From the NCBI RefSeq assembly GCF_030161395.1, contig NZ_BSST01000001.1, forward strand, positions 1,798,001 to 1,862,000: a DNA stretch of 64,000 nucleotides, written 5' to 3'. Below are positions 42,638 through 51,888 of this stretch, in pieces. A model generated the notes under the pieces. That model was not told where the DNA came from and did no database searches. It saw only the letters and a list, made by a program, of their open reading frames with translations. The stretch is from Thalassotalea insulae. GTDB lineage: Bacteria; Pseudomonadota; Gammaproteobacteria; Enterobacterales; Alteromonadaceae. A program made the translations under genes and the position numbers. Position 1 is the stretch's first letter. The number at the start of each line of letters is the position of its first letter.

Positions 42638-42646
42638 ACTTTAGTC
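42638..42646. promoter_or_regulatory. candidate regulator site shared with the porin promoter
   Basis: The plus strand reads ACTTTAGTC (GACTAAAGT on minus). The same nine bases occur upstream of the porin gene at 54325-54333. It lies in the divergent promoter region between the DUF4212 and DUF294 genes. A LuxR-type response regulator is a possible binder; this is inference from two sites. Confidence 0.3.
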
Positions 42647-42724
42647 TAGGTCAGGTGAAATAGGCTTGACCTCTGCAATAAAAAGCCCCTAAATAGATAC
42701 AGCCCCCTTGTTGATAAAAACATT

Positions 42725-44581
42725 ATGGATAACGATTTAGCCGATATTTCCGCTTTTATACAGGCAATTCCCCCTTTTGATCAGCTACCTCCTGCAAAAC
42801 TGGAGCAAGTGATCAAGCTCTGCACTATTTGTTATCTCGAGCAAGGGGTTAAGCTACCACCGTCACAGTGTCAGAAAAATCAACTCTATCTTGTACGCAA
42901 GGGAGCACTTATCTATTGCGATCATCAGGATGAATTACTGGGTAAATACAGTGAAGGAGAACTATGTAGCGTATTCTGTGCTGCGACAAATGACTTACCA
43001 ATCCAGGTAACAACCGAAGAAGATACCCTACTCTATTGCATTGCTTACGAAAAACTTATTGCCATAGTGCAAGACTATCCAGCGGTAATCAGCTTTTTAA
43101 GCCACAGCGCGGCACAACGACTGCAGCAAAAAATGCATCAAATTAATGAAGACGCTGTTATTGCTTCTTCCCTGATGAATACTAATCTCAGTCAGTTTTA
43201 CCATACCCCGGTTGCCACCATTACCCAGCAATCATCTATTCAACAGGCGGCGATTAAAATGAGTGACTTAGGCTTTTCCTGTTTAGTCGTCATTGCTGAA
43301 TTAGCTACAGGCAATCAAGCTGTTGGCATAATTACCGATAAAGATTTACGCCAGCGCTGCATTGCAAAGGGCTTAGATTATCAGCTGCCGATTAGCACAA
43401 TAATGACAGCTAACATGTTGACTATAGACCATAACAGCAAGGCCTATGACGCTTTGATGTTAATGACAACAAAACGAATTCATCATCTTCCAGTGATGAA
43501 AAACAACCAGCTGCATGCCATGGTTACCATTACCGATTTAATGAATCATGAAAGTCAAAATGCCACTAATCTCACCCATATCATAGGTAAAGCAAAATCT
43601 ATTGATGAACTTAGCCAAATCAGTAAGCTGTTACCAAAACTACAGATCAGAATGGCAAAACTTGGTACCACAGCCGACCATCTCGGCAAGAGTATTAGTG
43701 CCATTACCTCGGCATTTACTATCCGGTTAATCGAACTGGCAGAGCAAAAGTATGGTTCAGCTCCAGTTCCTTATGCCTGGCTGGCTGCTGGCTCTCAGGC
43801 AAGACAGGAACAATTTGCTCACTCCGATCAGGATAACGCTCTGATCATTGCCGACGACATGGAGCCAGACGACGAGAAATGGTTTGCTCAATTGGCAGCC
43901 TTTGTTTGTGACGGGCTTGCCCTCTGTGGTTTTATCCACTGTCCTGGCGACATCATGGCAACGAATAGCAAATGGCGACAACAGCAAAAAGTATGGCATC
44001 GCTATTTCCAGCAATGGGTCGAAACCCCAAGTCCGCAAGCACTATTAAATAGTAGTGTATTCTTTGACTTAGTCACTGTACACGGTGATAGCCAACTGCT
44101 TGAACAGGTTAGATCACGACTATTAAGCAAAACCAAAAACAACACTCTGTTTCTTGCCCACTTATCAAAAAATGCTCTGGCACTGCGACCTCCACTCGGC
44201 TTTTTCCGGGATTTTGTTTTGATCAAAGATGGCGAGAACAAAAACGTGCTCGACCTCAAGCACAACGGCATTGCACCGATAGTCGACTTGGCACGCATTT
44301 ATGCGCTAAGTGAAGGAATAGCAGCAACCAATACCATTGAACGGTTACAACAGGCAGCCGGAAGTCCATCACTCACTAAGGCTTCAGCTGCCAACCTAAT
44401 CGACGCTTTTCAATTTCTCGGCTTACTACGGATAACCCATCAGGCCAATTGCTTACAGGCCAACAAAAAACCAGATAACTATTTGGCACCTAAACACATA
44501 TCAAAATTAGAGCGCGAACATTTAAAAGACGCCTTTAAGGTAATAAAAACCTTGCAAGACAGCCGACAGACGGCATATTAG
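42725..44581 (+). CDS. DUF294 nucleotidyltransferase-like protein with cNMP-type and CBS domains
   Basis: A 618-aa cytoplasmic protein. Residues ~10-140 form a cyclic-nucleotide-binding-like domain, ~155-285 two CBS domains (IITDKDLRQRC; VTITDLMNHE), and ~300-610 a DUF294 nucleotidyltransferase-like domain (GSQARQEQFAHSDQDNALI) with its C-terminal partner. The GS-x-D-x-D-type motif resembles GlnD. It usually accompanies the ActP-like symporter and probably senses or regulates acetate uptake. Confidence 0.9.
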   Translation: MDNDLADISAFIQAIPPFDQLPPAKLEQVIKLCTICYLEQGVKLPPSQCQKNQLYLVRKGALIYCDHQDELLGKYSEGELCSVFCAATNDLPIQVTTEEDTLLYCIAYEKLIAIVQDYPAVISFLSHSAAQRLQQKMHQINEDAVIASSLMNTNLSQFYHTPVATITQQSSIQQAAIKMSDLGFSCLVVIAELATGNQAVGIITDKDLRQRCIAKGLDYQLPISTIMTANMLTIDHNSKAYDALMLMTTKRIHHLPVMKNNQLHAMVTITDLMNHESQNATNLTHIIGKAKSIDELSQISKLLPKLQIRMAKLGTTADHLGKSISAITSAFTIRLIELAEQKYGSAPVPYAWLAAGSQARQEQFAHSDQDNALIIADDMEPDDEKWFAQLAAFVCDGLALCGFIHCPGDIMATNSKWRQQQKVWHRYFQQWVETPSPQALLNSSVFFDLVTVHGDSQLLEQVRSRLLSKTKNNTLFLAHLSKNALALRPPLGFFRDFVLIKDGENKNVLDLKHNGIAPIVDLARIYALSEGIAATNTIERLQQAAGSPSLTKASAANLIDAFQFLGLLRITHQANCLQANKKPDNYLAPKHISKLEREHLKDAFKVIKTLQDSRQTAY

Positions 44582-44590
44582 GTAAAAACC

Positions 44591-45289
44591 ATGTTACGTT
44601 ATCACCCATTATTTAACTGGCTATTAGGTTATGAAGTTGAGCGTAAACGCGATTTGCTACGCGCACCAGCTGGTCCGTTAAAAGACTTTCTCGCTGTAGC
44701 GTTTCCATCTCCTACAAGTTCACTTGCACAAAGCAATATACTGGCAGTAGACTTTGAAACTACCGGCCTGGATGCAGTACAAGATAAATTATTAAGTATT
44801 GGTTTTGTTGAGCTGCACCATAGACAAATTCACTTAGGTAGCTGTCATCATCAAGTTATTAATACCGAGCAAAAATTATCCGCTGATAACGTGGCAATAC
44901 ATCAAATTACTAATCAACAACAACAACAAGGTGTGCCATTACAAGTAGCGGTTGAAAAACTTCTGAAAGCGTTAGCTGGCAAGGTGATGTTAGTACACTT
45001 TGCCCGTATAGAACGGGAGTTTCTACAGCAAGCCTGTCTCGAACTTTATGGCATTGCACCATCCTTTCCGATAATAGATACATTGGCGATTGCTAAACGG
45101 CGATTAGATAAAAAAGACATCGCCTATGATCCTTCTCAATTACGATTGGCGACATTAAGAACTAAGTATCACTTACCGCCTTATGGCGGGCATAATGCCC
45201 TCAATGATGCCATTGCTACCGCTGAATTATTTCTGGCGCAAACACGCTACTATTCTGATAGCACTCAATTGAAACAATTATTACTATAA
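44591..45289 (+). CDS. DnaQ-like 3'-5' exonuclease (DEDD fold)
   Basis: A 232-aa protein with the Exo I motif DFETTG (about residue 54), LVHFARIERE for Exo II and GGHNALNDA for Exo III, as in the proofreading subunit family. It starts 9 bp after the DUF294 gene, and the gene pair is conserved beside ActP-like symporters. It may process RNA or DNA; the link to transport is unknown. Confidence 0.9.
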   Translation: MLRYHPLFNWLLGYEVERKRDLLRAPAGPLKDFLAVAFPSPTSSLAQSNILAVDFETTGLDAVQDKLLSIGFVELHHRQIHLGSCHHQVINTEQKLSADNVAIHQITNQQQQQGVPLQVAVEKLLKALAGKVMLVHFARIEREFLQQACLELYGIAPSFPIIDTLAIAKRRLDKKDIAYDPSQLRLATLRTKYHLPPYGGHNALNDAIATAELFLAQTRYYSDSTQLKQLLL

Positions 45290-45374
45290 GCGACGCCCTT
45301 GGTTTCTTTGCTCAATTCACTTATCGTTACTTAATCATGATCCCAAGACGACTAAACACATAACAGGAATATTG

Positions 45375-45869
45375 ATGAAATACTTTGCCTACGGCTCAAA
45401 TATGTCATTGCTTCGCTTAACTGCCCGCGTTCCCAGTGCCAAAAGAATCGGCTTATACCAACTGAATGGCCACCGATTACGCTTTGACAAAGCCAGTCAC
45501 GATGGTTCAGGCAAAGGCAATATTGAACAGACAAATAATCAAGAAGATAAAGTATTTGGCGCAATTTTCGATATAGCTGATGCAGAAAAAGCCGCACTCG
45601 ATGCGGTTGAAGGTCTCGGTGTTGGTTATGAAATTAAAATAATAACGGTTGAGGACTATCTGGGTAATCAACAACAAGCTTTTACTTACTATGCTACTGA
45701 TATCAATCCGTTGTTATCACCTTATTACTGGTATCTCAATCACGTTATTATCGGCGCAAAGGAAATAGGGGTTCCTAAAAATTATCTCGAAAATATTCAA
45801 TCAGTTAACTCTATTGAAGATCCAAATACGCAACGTTCCGCCCAAGAGTACGCCATCTACCTAAAATAA
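45375..45869 (+). CDS. gamma-glutamylcyclotransferase-like protein
   Basis: A 164-aa protein with YGSN (residues 6-9) and the catalytic Glu79 in DAVEGLGVGY, the diagnostic pair of the GGCT/AIG2 fold. These enzymes release 5-oxoproline from gamma-glutamyl peptides. AGGA lies six bases before the ATG. Confidence 0.88.
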   Translation: MKYFAYGSNMSLLRLTARVPSAKRIGLYQLNGHRLRFDKASHDGSGKGNIEQTNNQEDKVFGAIFDIADAEKAALDAVEGLGVGYEIKIITVEDYLGNQQQAFTYYATDINPLLSPYYWYLNHVIIGAKEIGVPKNYLENIQSVNSIEDPNTQRSAQEYAIYLK

Positions 45870-45962
45870 GACTAGCGAGTGATTTTAGCCATTTTTCATC
45901 ACTATAAAAAATGCCAATATTTAGCCTACTTATTTACCCAATAATGCTTCACAAGGATACGA

Positions 45963-46382
45963 ATGTCTGCTCAACTTTCAACCACATTTCTTGCTCCAGA
46001 AGCTGAAGAATTTATCGCATTTAGAGCAACTATCGGCTGGAGTAATCCAGATATTCAAACAGTACAACACAGTATCAAACATTCATTATTTTGGGTCTGC
46101 ATACGAGATCAATCACAGCACTTAATAGCCACCGCTCGTGTAATAGGCGATAACGCCATGTATTACTATATTCAGGATGTCATTGTCCATCCAGAGCATC
46201 AAGGTCAGGGACTGGGTAATCGGCTAATGGAGCACATCGAAAATTACTTAGCACACCAATGCCAACCCGGCGCAACCATAGGATTACTTGCGGCACAGGG
46301 CAAAGAAGCATTTTATCAAAAATTTGGTTATTCATTACGTAATGGGCAACCGTTAGGCTTGGCATTATGTAAATTTGTTTAA
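45963..46382 (+). CDS. GNAT-family N-acetyltransferase
   Basis: A 139-aa protein with motif A as VIVHPEHQGQGLGNRLMEHI and the C-terminal FYQKFGYSLR. The substrate is unknown; small ElaA/YjdJ-like acetyltransferases look similar. Confidence 0.88.
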   Translation: MSAQLSTTFLAPEAEEFIAFRATIGWSNPDIQTVQHSIKHSLFWVCIRDQSQHLIATARVIGDNAMYYYIQDVIVHPEHQGQGLGNRLMEHIENYLAHQCQPGATIGLLAAQGKEAFYQKFGYSLRNGQPLGLALCKFV

Positions 46383-46562
46383 CACACTATTTCATTAAAA
46401 TAAGTGGCGCAGCTCAGTAGCTTTACACCTTGTTATTTTTAACGCTCAACAGCCACAATATATCCTTAACCGTCTTTATTTTTCTATTAATTATTGCTAA
46501 TTTGCAACTTAGTCAAAACAGCCACTCTGCAATCAGCATCTAGCTCAGGAAATAACCCACTC

Positions 46563-47033
46563 ATGGAAATTAGATTAGGCCAGTTAGAACATCCAGCTGT
46601 CATCGCCTTATTAACTCAACATCATCAGGAAATGTTACGGCACTCACCGCCAGAAAGTGTTCACGCATTAGACCTCAGTGCACTAGCTGCGCCTGACATC
46701 ACCTTTTTAAGCTCATGGCATCAGCAAGAATTAGCAGGCTGCGGCGCGTTAAAGCAGCTAAATCCGTGGCATGGCGAAATCAAATCAATGCGTACTGCCA
46801 ACAAGTTTTTACGTACGGGTGTGGCACAAACACTATTAAAACATATTATTGCTGAAGCTGAGTCCCGTGGTTATCAGCGCCTTAGTCTGGAAACAGGCAC
46901 CTTGGCGGCGTTTGCTCCGGCACAAAAGCTCTATCAGGCATTTGGGTTTGATTACTGCCCGCCGTTTGCTGACTACCAAGAAGATCCCTATAGCACCTTT
47001 ATGACCAAAGAACTGACGCCCAACTCGCAATAG
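46563..47033 (+). CDS. GNAT-family N-acetyltransferase (YsnE-like)
   Basis: A 156-aa protein beginning MEIRLGQLEHPAVIALL, with HSPPESVHALDL, a GCGALKQL core and LETGTLAAFAPAQKLYQAFG near the end, as in the YsnE/PhnO-like branch. The start at 46563 is chosen because the longer frame (from 46494) adds an unrelated 23-aa stretch. Confidence 0.85.
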   Translation: MEIRLGQLEHPAVIALLTQHHQEMLRHSPPESVHALDLSALAAPDITFLSSWHQQELAGCGALKQLNPWHGEIKSMRTANKFLRTGVAQTLLKHIIAEAESRGYQRLSLETGTLAAFAPAQKLYQAFGFDYCPPFADYQEDPYSTFMTKELTPNSQ

Positions 47034-47112
47034 CGTAGACAGCAATTTCATACAAAAAAGTTCACGAAAGTAATGTTAATATTGAAGACAAAAAAGTGAG
47101 AAGGAATTAGTA

Positions 47113-47451
47113 ATGAATGACTTACAATGGCAAGAATTTCAACGGGTTCAGCTTTGTGTCGGTACTATAATTGCGGTAGAAGACTTTCCCGAGGCGCGTA
47201 ACCCGGCTTACATTTTACAAGTCGACTTTGGCGATAACATTGGCGTCAAAAAGTCCAGCGCACAAATTACCGATATCTATAATAAAGAAGACTTGCTTAA
47301 TAAGCAGGTGGTTGCTGTAGTTAACTTTCCAGCTAAGCAAATCGGTCCTATCATGTCAGAATGTTTAGTCACTGGCTTTCACCGGGAAGATAATGCGGTA
47401 GTCCTTGCGGTTCCCGACAGTAAAGTGCCGAACGGCACACGATTGGCATAA
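47113..47451 (+). CDS. csaA: CsaA-like tRNA-binding-domain protein
   Basis: A 112-aa protein that is a single EMAP/OB-type tRNA-binding domain (VGTIIAVEDFPEARNPAYIL; SSAQITDIY; VVNFPAKQIGPIMSECLV). CsaA has been described as a secretion-linked chaperone; RNA binding is inferred from the fold. The length is typical. Confidence 0.93.
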   Translation: MNDLQWQEFQRVQLCVGTIIAVEDFPEARNPAYILQVDFGDNIGVKKSSAQITDIYNKEDLLNKQVVAVVNFPAKQIGPIMSECLVTGFHREDNAVVLAVPDSKVPNGTRLA

Positions 47452-47455
47452 TTAT

Positions 47456-47839
47456 ATGCTTAAAGCCATACACCATGTTGCAATCATCTGTTCTGACTAT
47501 CAGCGCTCAAAGCATTTTTACGTCAACATCTTAGGGCTAAAAGTCATTGCTGAAAATTACCGCGAAGCACGTCAATCCTATAAGCTGGATTTGCAGTTAC
47601 CAAACGGCGTTCAGATTGAGTTGTTTTCGTTTAACGATGCACCTGAAAGGCCTAGCTATCCTGAAGCAAGGGGTTTAAGACATCTAGCTTTCGTAGTTGA
47701 GTCTGTGGTGGATTTTGCGCAATATCTCACTCAACAGCAAATAGCAGTTGAAGACATTCGTATCGATGAATACACCCATAAGCCTTATACATTTTTCAGC
47801 GATCCGGATGGTTTACCACTAGAGCTTTATCAAATTTAA
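47456..47839 (+). CDS. VOC/glyoxalase-fold protein, YaeR (GloA2)-like
   Basis: A 127-aa protein: IHHVAIICSDYQRSKHFYV, YREARQSYKLDL, VQIELFSF, LRHLAFVVE and DPDGLPLELYQ. It matches E. coli YaeR closely by memory. The metal ligands are the His and Glu residues of those blocks. It starts 4 bp after csaA; a longer frame overlapping csaA is unlikely to be used. Confidence 0.9.
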   Translation: MLKAIHHVAIICSDYQRSKHFYVNILGLKVIAENYREARQSYKLDLQLPNGVQIELFSFNDAPERPSYPEARGLRHLAFVVESVVDFAQYLTQQQIAVEDIRIDEYTHKPYTFFSDPDGLPLELYQI

Positions 47840-47875
47840 TCAACTATAAACCTTCACACTTAAATTAGGAATTTT

Positions 47876-48280
47876 ATGTATCAAGGTAAATGTTTATGTG
47901 GCGCAGTTGAAGTCACTATTAATGGCCCAATAAAAAATATTATTCATTGTCACTGTTCGCTTTGCCGTAAAAACAGCGGCACAGCCTATGCCACTAATGG
48001 TTTTGTTAACAGCGAAGATTTTGATATTGTCAAAGGCTCCAACAACTTATCACATTTTTCTTTTAAGCCTGGAAGATACCGTCACTTTTGCCAAACTTGT
48101 GGTTCACCCATTTACAGTTCTAATGATGGTGATCCAAGCCGAATTCGCCTGCGCTTAGGGTTACTGGATTCAGAGATCAGTGAACGACCAATGTCTCATA
48201 ACTTTGTCAGCTCTAAGGCTAGTTGGGAAGATCTAGATGCTAAGCTACCAAGGTACGAGACATTCGAACCTAACAGATAA
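47876..48280 (+). CDS. GFA/CENP-V-domain zinc protein
   Basis: A 134-aa protein with the zinc pattern CLCGAVE, HCHCSLCRKNSG and FCQTCGSP of the GFA family, named after a glutathione-dependent formaldehyde-activating enzyme. Most members have no proven reaction. It ends a run of short plus-strand genes from 45.4 kb. Confidence 0.88.
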   Translation: MYQGKCLCGAVEVTINGPIKNIIHCHCSLCRKNSGTAYATNGFVNSEDFDIVKGSNNLSHFSFKPGRYRHFCQTCGSPIYSSNDGDPSRIRLRLGLLDSEISERPMSHNFVSSKASWEDLDAKLPRYETFEPNR

Positions 48281-48355
48281 TTGTGATCTGTGGTTGAGCG
48301 TATATTCGTTAATAACATTAATCATCGATGTGCGGCCTAGCACTAGGCATATAAA

Positions 48356-48389
48356 AACACCATTGAGCTAATAATGACTCAATGGTGTT
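48356..48389. terminator. bidirectional terminator between GFA and M4 genes
   Basis: AACACCATTGAG and CTCAATGGTGTT form a perfect 12-bp stem around a 10-base loop, located between converging genes. A small hairpin GCCTAG-CA-CTAGGC lies just before it. Confidence 0.75.
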
Positions 48390-48412
48390 GTAATAAATGC
48401 TATATAAACGAT

Positions 48413-50623
48413 TTACTCAGGATTTGCTGTCACCGTTAAGGTGATCCCTGATGCATAGCTGTAACCGTAAATATCAATGTACCAAGTACCTTCAGATGGA
48501 TTCGTGAAGTCACATGATTCATTATTACCATATAGTAACGGACTACAATCAGAATGTGATGACGTTGATTGCTGCCCATAAGTCACGTACAAGTCAGCAT
48601 CACCATAACCACCCGAGATTGAAATATTCATGTCCTTATAACCAGCGGCTAACGGTAAAGTATAACGAGTCCATGCTCCTGTGTTGACCGAAATACCTGT
48701 GACAGATTCACTGATCGGCTCGACTTCCCCAGTACTAGTTTGATAGCTGCCTGTTAGGCTGACACCAGAGATCTGGTTCCATGCCTGTACCATGACATAA
48801 TATTTACCCGCCTGAACATTTGTAATTTCACAAGTTTCATCACTTGTAGGTGTTGTGCTTTTACAATCGGATAATGATAACGTTGGCTCATCACCAAAGC
48901 GTACATACAAGTCTGCATCACCTGTGCCTCCTGATGTAACAAATGATAAATTAGTTGCCCCCGCAGGTACCTCTAATGTAAAGATCATTTCCGCTTTTTC
49001 AGCACCAGAGATGTTCGTTTTAGCGACGCCATTTTCTAAAGTTTGTGGTGAAGTAACGACTCCTGGACACTCACCGACACCAACGGCACACCATGCTGTT
49101 TCAACAGAATTTTTCTCACTGTCTCCATATAAATCAGCAGCCGCTTGAGCAGTAGCACTTCTTGCTCCCGCAAAATTAGTACTTTGATTCATATACGTAG
49201 TTAATGCACGATAGAAAATCTGTTCAGCTTTCAATAAGCCAACACCGTTCACTGTTGCGTTAGATTTATTACGAGGATGTTGACCACCATCAGCCAATAA
49301 GGCAAATGCTAAGTTCGCAATCCCTGAATTTCCATGAACACCACCTTGGTCATTACCGTTGTTTGGATTACTGACATAAGGAATGCGCTCTGGCCACCAG
49401 TCTTTTGAGTAGTTATCTTGCGTTGGGTTTTTCATATAACGCATCGCATCGCCACTCACTCCAGGCGTGTAGCTTTCTTCCGCTAATAGCCAATCGGCTT
49501 GCGTGGTATTGTCACGATAAGCTTTAGCTGCCACGCCCATAATGTCTGACCAAGCTTCATTTAATGCGCCAGACGCATTGTTATAAATCAGGTTAGCAGT
49601 ATGTTGAGTAACACCATGAGTCAATTCATGACCAATAACATCAAAGCTTAATGTCAGATCATCTAGTTGTTGCCCATCACCGTCACCGTATAACATCTGG
49701 CTGCCTGTCCAATAGGCATTTGCAACATTATTGCCAAGGTGAACACTGGAAATCATGACCATATCATTGTTGTTAATACCGTTACGATTAAAACGAGCCT
49801 TATAAAAATCATAAACTTTTGCCGCGCCATCATGTGCACGCTGGGCCGATGCATCACCACAGCTTTGATTATTAGTACATAACAGTTGACCCGGTGCATA
49901 TTGTTGATCTTGATTTTGCAAATCGTAGGTTTTCCAATTTTTAGCGGAATGCACCTGAGCATGGCGAGTTAATAGCTCTATCGTATTAACGTCGTAAAAT
50001 AACCAATCGCGGCCAAAATCTTCACCGCTGTTATTCCAGGTTACTTCCACTTTCCATGCTTGTTTCGTTTCATCGGTTAGAGGTAGATAAACGTATACTT
50101 GCTGAGGTTGAGCGGTAATTTCACCTAGCTCCTGAGCTAATTCAATCACACGATTTTTACCCGTTGTCGCATTGGCAGACGTTTGCTTGCGATTAGCGCT
50201 ACTCCCCTCTGCACGTGCGACCACACCAGACATAGCATAAATTTTACTGTTACCAACACTTTGCTTCAATCCAACACCTAATTGATCTCCTTGCATGTGA
50301 ATGGATAAACTGGTGCCGTAGACAGGTAAACCATTAATTTTTTGTTGTAATTGAATATGGTTTTTGCCTAGTTGATCACGCCATTGACGCTTTACGGTAA
50401 AACTTTCATTGCCAAGCAATGACGAACCAAGGTATTGAGTAACCGCTTGCTTCATTGTTTTTTCATTAAACTGCGCCGAAATTGTACCAAGGTCTCCTGT
50501 TGCAAACATAGGTTGACCTGCTAACGTACGCGCATTTACAGCGTCGTTATCTGCAGCATATAAGGATGTTGCATAGCATATTGACGATGCGATCAATAAA
50601 TAATTGAACGATTTAATTTTCAT
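48413..50623 (-). CDS. secreted M4-family zinc metallopeptidase with two PPC domains
   Basis: A 736-aa pre-pro-protease of the thermolysin/vibriolysin type. It has a signal peptide, FTP and PepSY-like propeptide, and a catalytic domain with HELTH at about residue 332 and the third ligand in NEAWSD. Two C-terminal PPC (pre-peptidase) domains follow, each with a DADLYV motif; they are usually removed or help substrate binding. The start at 50623 has AAGGA upstream; the longer frame to 50710 is not supported. It is a likely extracellular protease for peptide scavenging. Confidence 0.93.
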   Translation of the reverse strand: MKIKSFNYLLIASSICYATSLYAADNDAVNARTLAGQPMFATGDLGTISAQFNEKTMKQAVTQYLGSSLLGNESFTVKRQWRDQLGKNHIQLQQKINGLPVYGTSLSIHMQGDQLGVGLKQSVGNSKIYAMSGVVARAEGSSANRKQTSANATTGKNRVIELAQELGEITAQPQQVYVYLPLTDETKQAWKVEVTWNNSGEDFGRDWLFYDVNTIELLTRHAQVHSAKNWKTYDLQNQDQQYAPGQLLCTNNQSCGDASAQRAHDGAAKVYDFYKARFNRNGINNNDMVMISSVHLGNNVANAYWTGSQMLYGDGDGQQLDDLTLSFDVIGHELTHGVTQHTANLIYNNASGALNEAWSDIMGVAAKAYRDNTTQADWLLAEESYTPGVSGDAMRYMKNPTQDNYSKDWWPERIPYVSNPNNGNDQGGVHGNSGIANLAFALLADGGQHPRNKSNATVNGVGLLKAEQIFYRALTTYMNQSTNFAGARSATAQAAADLYGDSEKNSVETAWCAVGVGECPGVVTSPQTLENGVAKTNISGAEKAEMIFTLEVPAGATNLSFVTSGGTGDADLYVRFGDEPTLSLSDCKSTTPTSDETCEITNVQAGKYYVMVQAWNQISGVSLTGSYQTSTGEVEPISESVTGISVNTGAWTRYTLPLAAGYKDMNISISGGYGDADLYVTYGQQSTSSHSDCSPLLYGNNESCDFTNPSEGTWYIDIYGYSYASGITLTVTANPE

Positions 50624-50973
50624 AAGTATTCCTTCTCTAGGGTGCGTTTTATTATTATTTATCCTCTTTAAGAGGTTTTTTAACCATAGCGCTTTTGTAT
50701 ACATTAACAAATATTAAACAAATATTTCACAAACCAATTACGTTCAAAATAGAAACATTTCTTTACACTTAAAAATAACTAATTGTTTTATATGAATTTA
50801 ATTTGCATTTACTTATGGACAAATAATGAGTAGAAAAAACAGAAAAATAATATTTGACATTTTTTTAACAAAAGCTACATATGTATGTTTATTCACTTTT
50901 TATTTAAAAAGAAACTAATCAGTATAAGAAAAGTGCTAAAAGCAACAACAACACTAGATGCAAAAAACAGATG
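50624..50973. other. AT-rich promoter region, no gene seen
   Basis: About 350 bp, very AT-rich, upstream of the M4 protease gene and next to the terminator of the DUF465 gene. I find no reading frame of note. Confidence 0.4.
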
Positions 50974-51000
50974 AAAAAAAGGCCGATATCACTATCGGCC
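50974..51000 (-). terminator. intrinsic terminator of the DUF465 gene
   Basis: GGCCGATA-TCAC-TATCGGCC with a T-run (seven T) on the minus strand. Confidence 0.88.
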
Positions 51001-51031
51001 AAAACAACAGAGTGTATTAAGGGGCAGTAAT

Positions 51032-51283
51032 TTAGACGACTGCTTGCGCCTGTTTTAACAAACTAAACAATTGGTCTTTTAGCAATAATCTTTGCTTTTT
51101 TTGCTGTTCTAAATATTCATCTGAGGTATTTTCAGCACCTTGTTCAATTCGGCGCACTTCATGATCGCACTGATGATATTCTTTAAACAGGCGAGCAAAA
51201 TGTGCGTCTTTCATTTTGAGTTGATGGATCTCAGTTTCAAATTCGGGGAACTCACGGTGTAAATCATGCTTTTCAATTGTCAT
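51032..51283 (-). CDS. DUF465 (YdcH-like) small coiled-coil protein
   Basis: An 83-aa, helical, charged protein: EKHDLHREFPEFETEIHQLK, then DAHFARLFKEYHQCDHEVRRIE, the DUF465 pattern. The role is unknown; it is common in proteobacteria. Confidence 0.88.
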   Translation of the reverse strand: MTIEKHDLHREFPEFETEIHQLKMKDAHFARLFKEYHQCDHEVRRIEQGAENTSDEYLEQQKKQRLLLKDQLFSLLKQAQAVV

Positions 51284-51388
51284 AAAAATTTCCTTAATTT
51301 GAGTGTATTGATCTTTAAACTATTAATACCATTACACTTTAAAAATATAGTTAATAAGCTCATACAACATGACTGATAAAATTAGCCA

Positions 51389-51700
51389 TTAAGTAGCACA
51401 ATCAATACACTTTGTCGTGTAGGGAAGTGCACTTAAACGCTGCTCAGCAATTTTTTCAGCACAGCTATCACAAATGCCATAACGGCCATTTTCAATTCGT
51501 TGCAAGGCATGGCAAATTAACGATAATTCAGCCTTAGCTTCATGATGAATTTCATCAAGCACTTCATCATTTTCACGCTCCGACGTTTGTTCGGCAAAAT
51601 CAGCAGCGCGTCCTTTCTTAAAATCGGCTTCTATCGCCGCAATACGTTGGCTTAACTCAGCTTTTTTTGCCAGTAGGGTATCTGATATCTGTGCAATCAT
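51389..51700 (-). CDS. TraR/DksA-type zinc-finger protein
   Basis: A 103-aa protein with an N-terminal coiled coil and the four-Cys zinc finger C-x2-C-x17-C-x2-C (CDSCAEKI...KCIDC). DksA relatives bind the RNA polymerase secondary channel and act with ppGpp. It is shorter than DksA (151 aa). The start at 51700 has AAGGAG upstream. Confidence 0.88.
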   Translation of the reverse strand: MIAQISDTLLAKKAELSQRIAAIEADFKKGRAADFAEQTSERENDEVLDEIHHEAKAELSLICHALQRIENGRYGICDSCAEKIAEQRLSALPYTTKCIDCAT

Positions 51701-51845
51701 TGTTGTTATCTCCTTGCCTAATACCAATTGAATCAACGTGGTATAACTTCATCATAACGACAGCGAGATTAAGGATATTGATCTAGCACAATGAATATTC
51801 TGTTTTCATTATCTGATGATAAACCTAGGTTTATCTCAGCTAAAA

Positions 51846-51870
51846 AATAAGGGGCGCTCGGCCCCTTATT
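51846..51870 (-). terminator. intrinsic terminator of the S9 peptidase gene
   Basis: AATAAGGGGC-GCTCG-GCCCCTTATT with T residues following on the minus strand. Confidence 0.85.
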
Positions 51871-51888
51871 GCTAATCATTGGTCAATT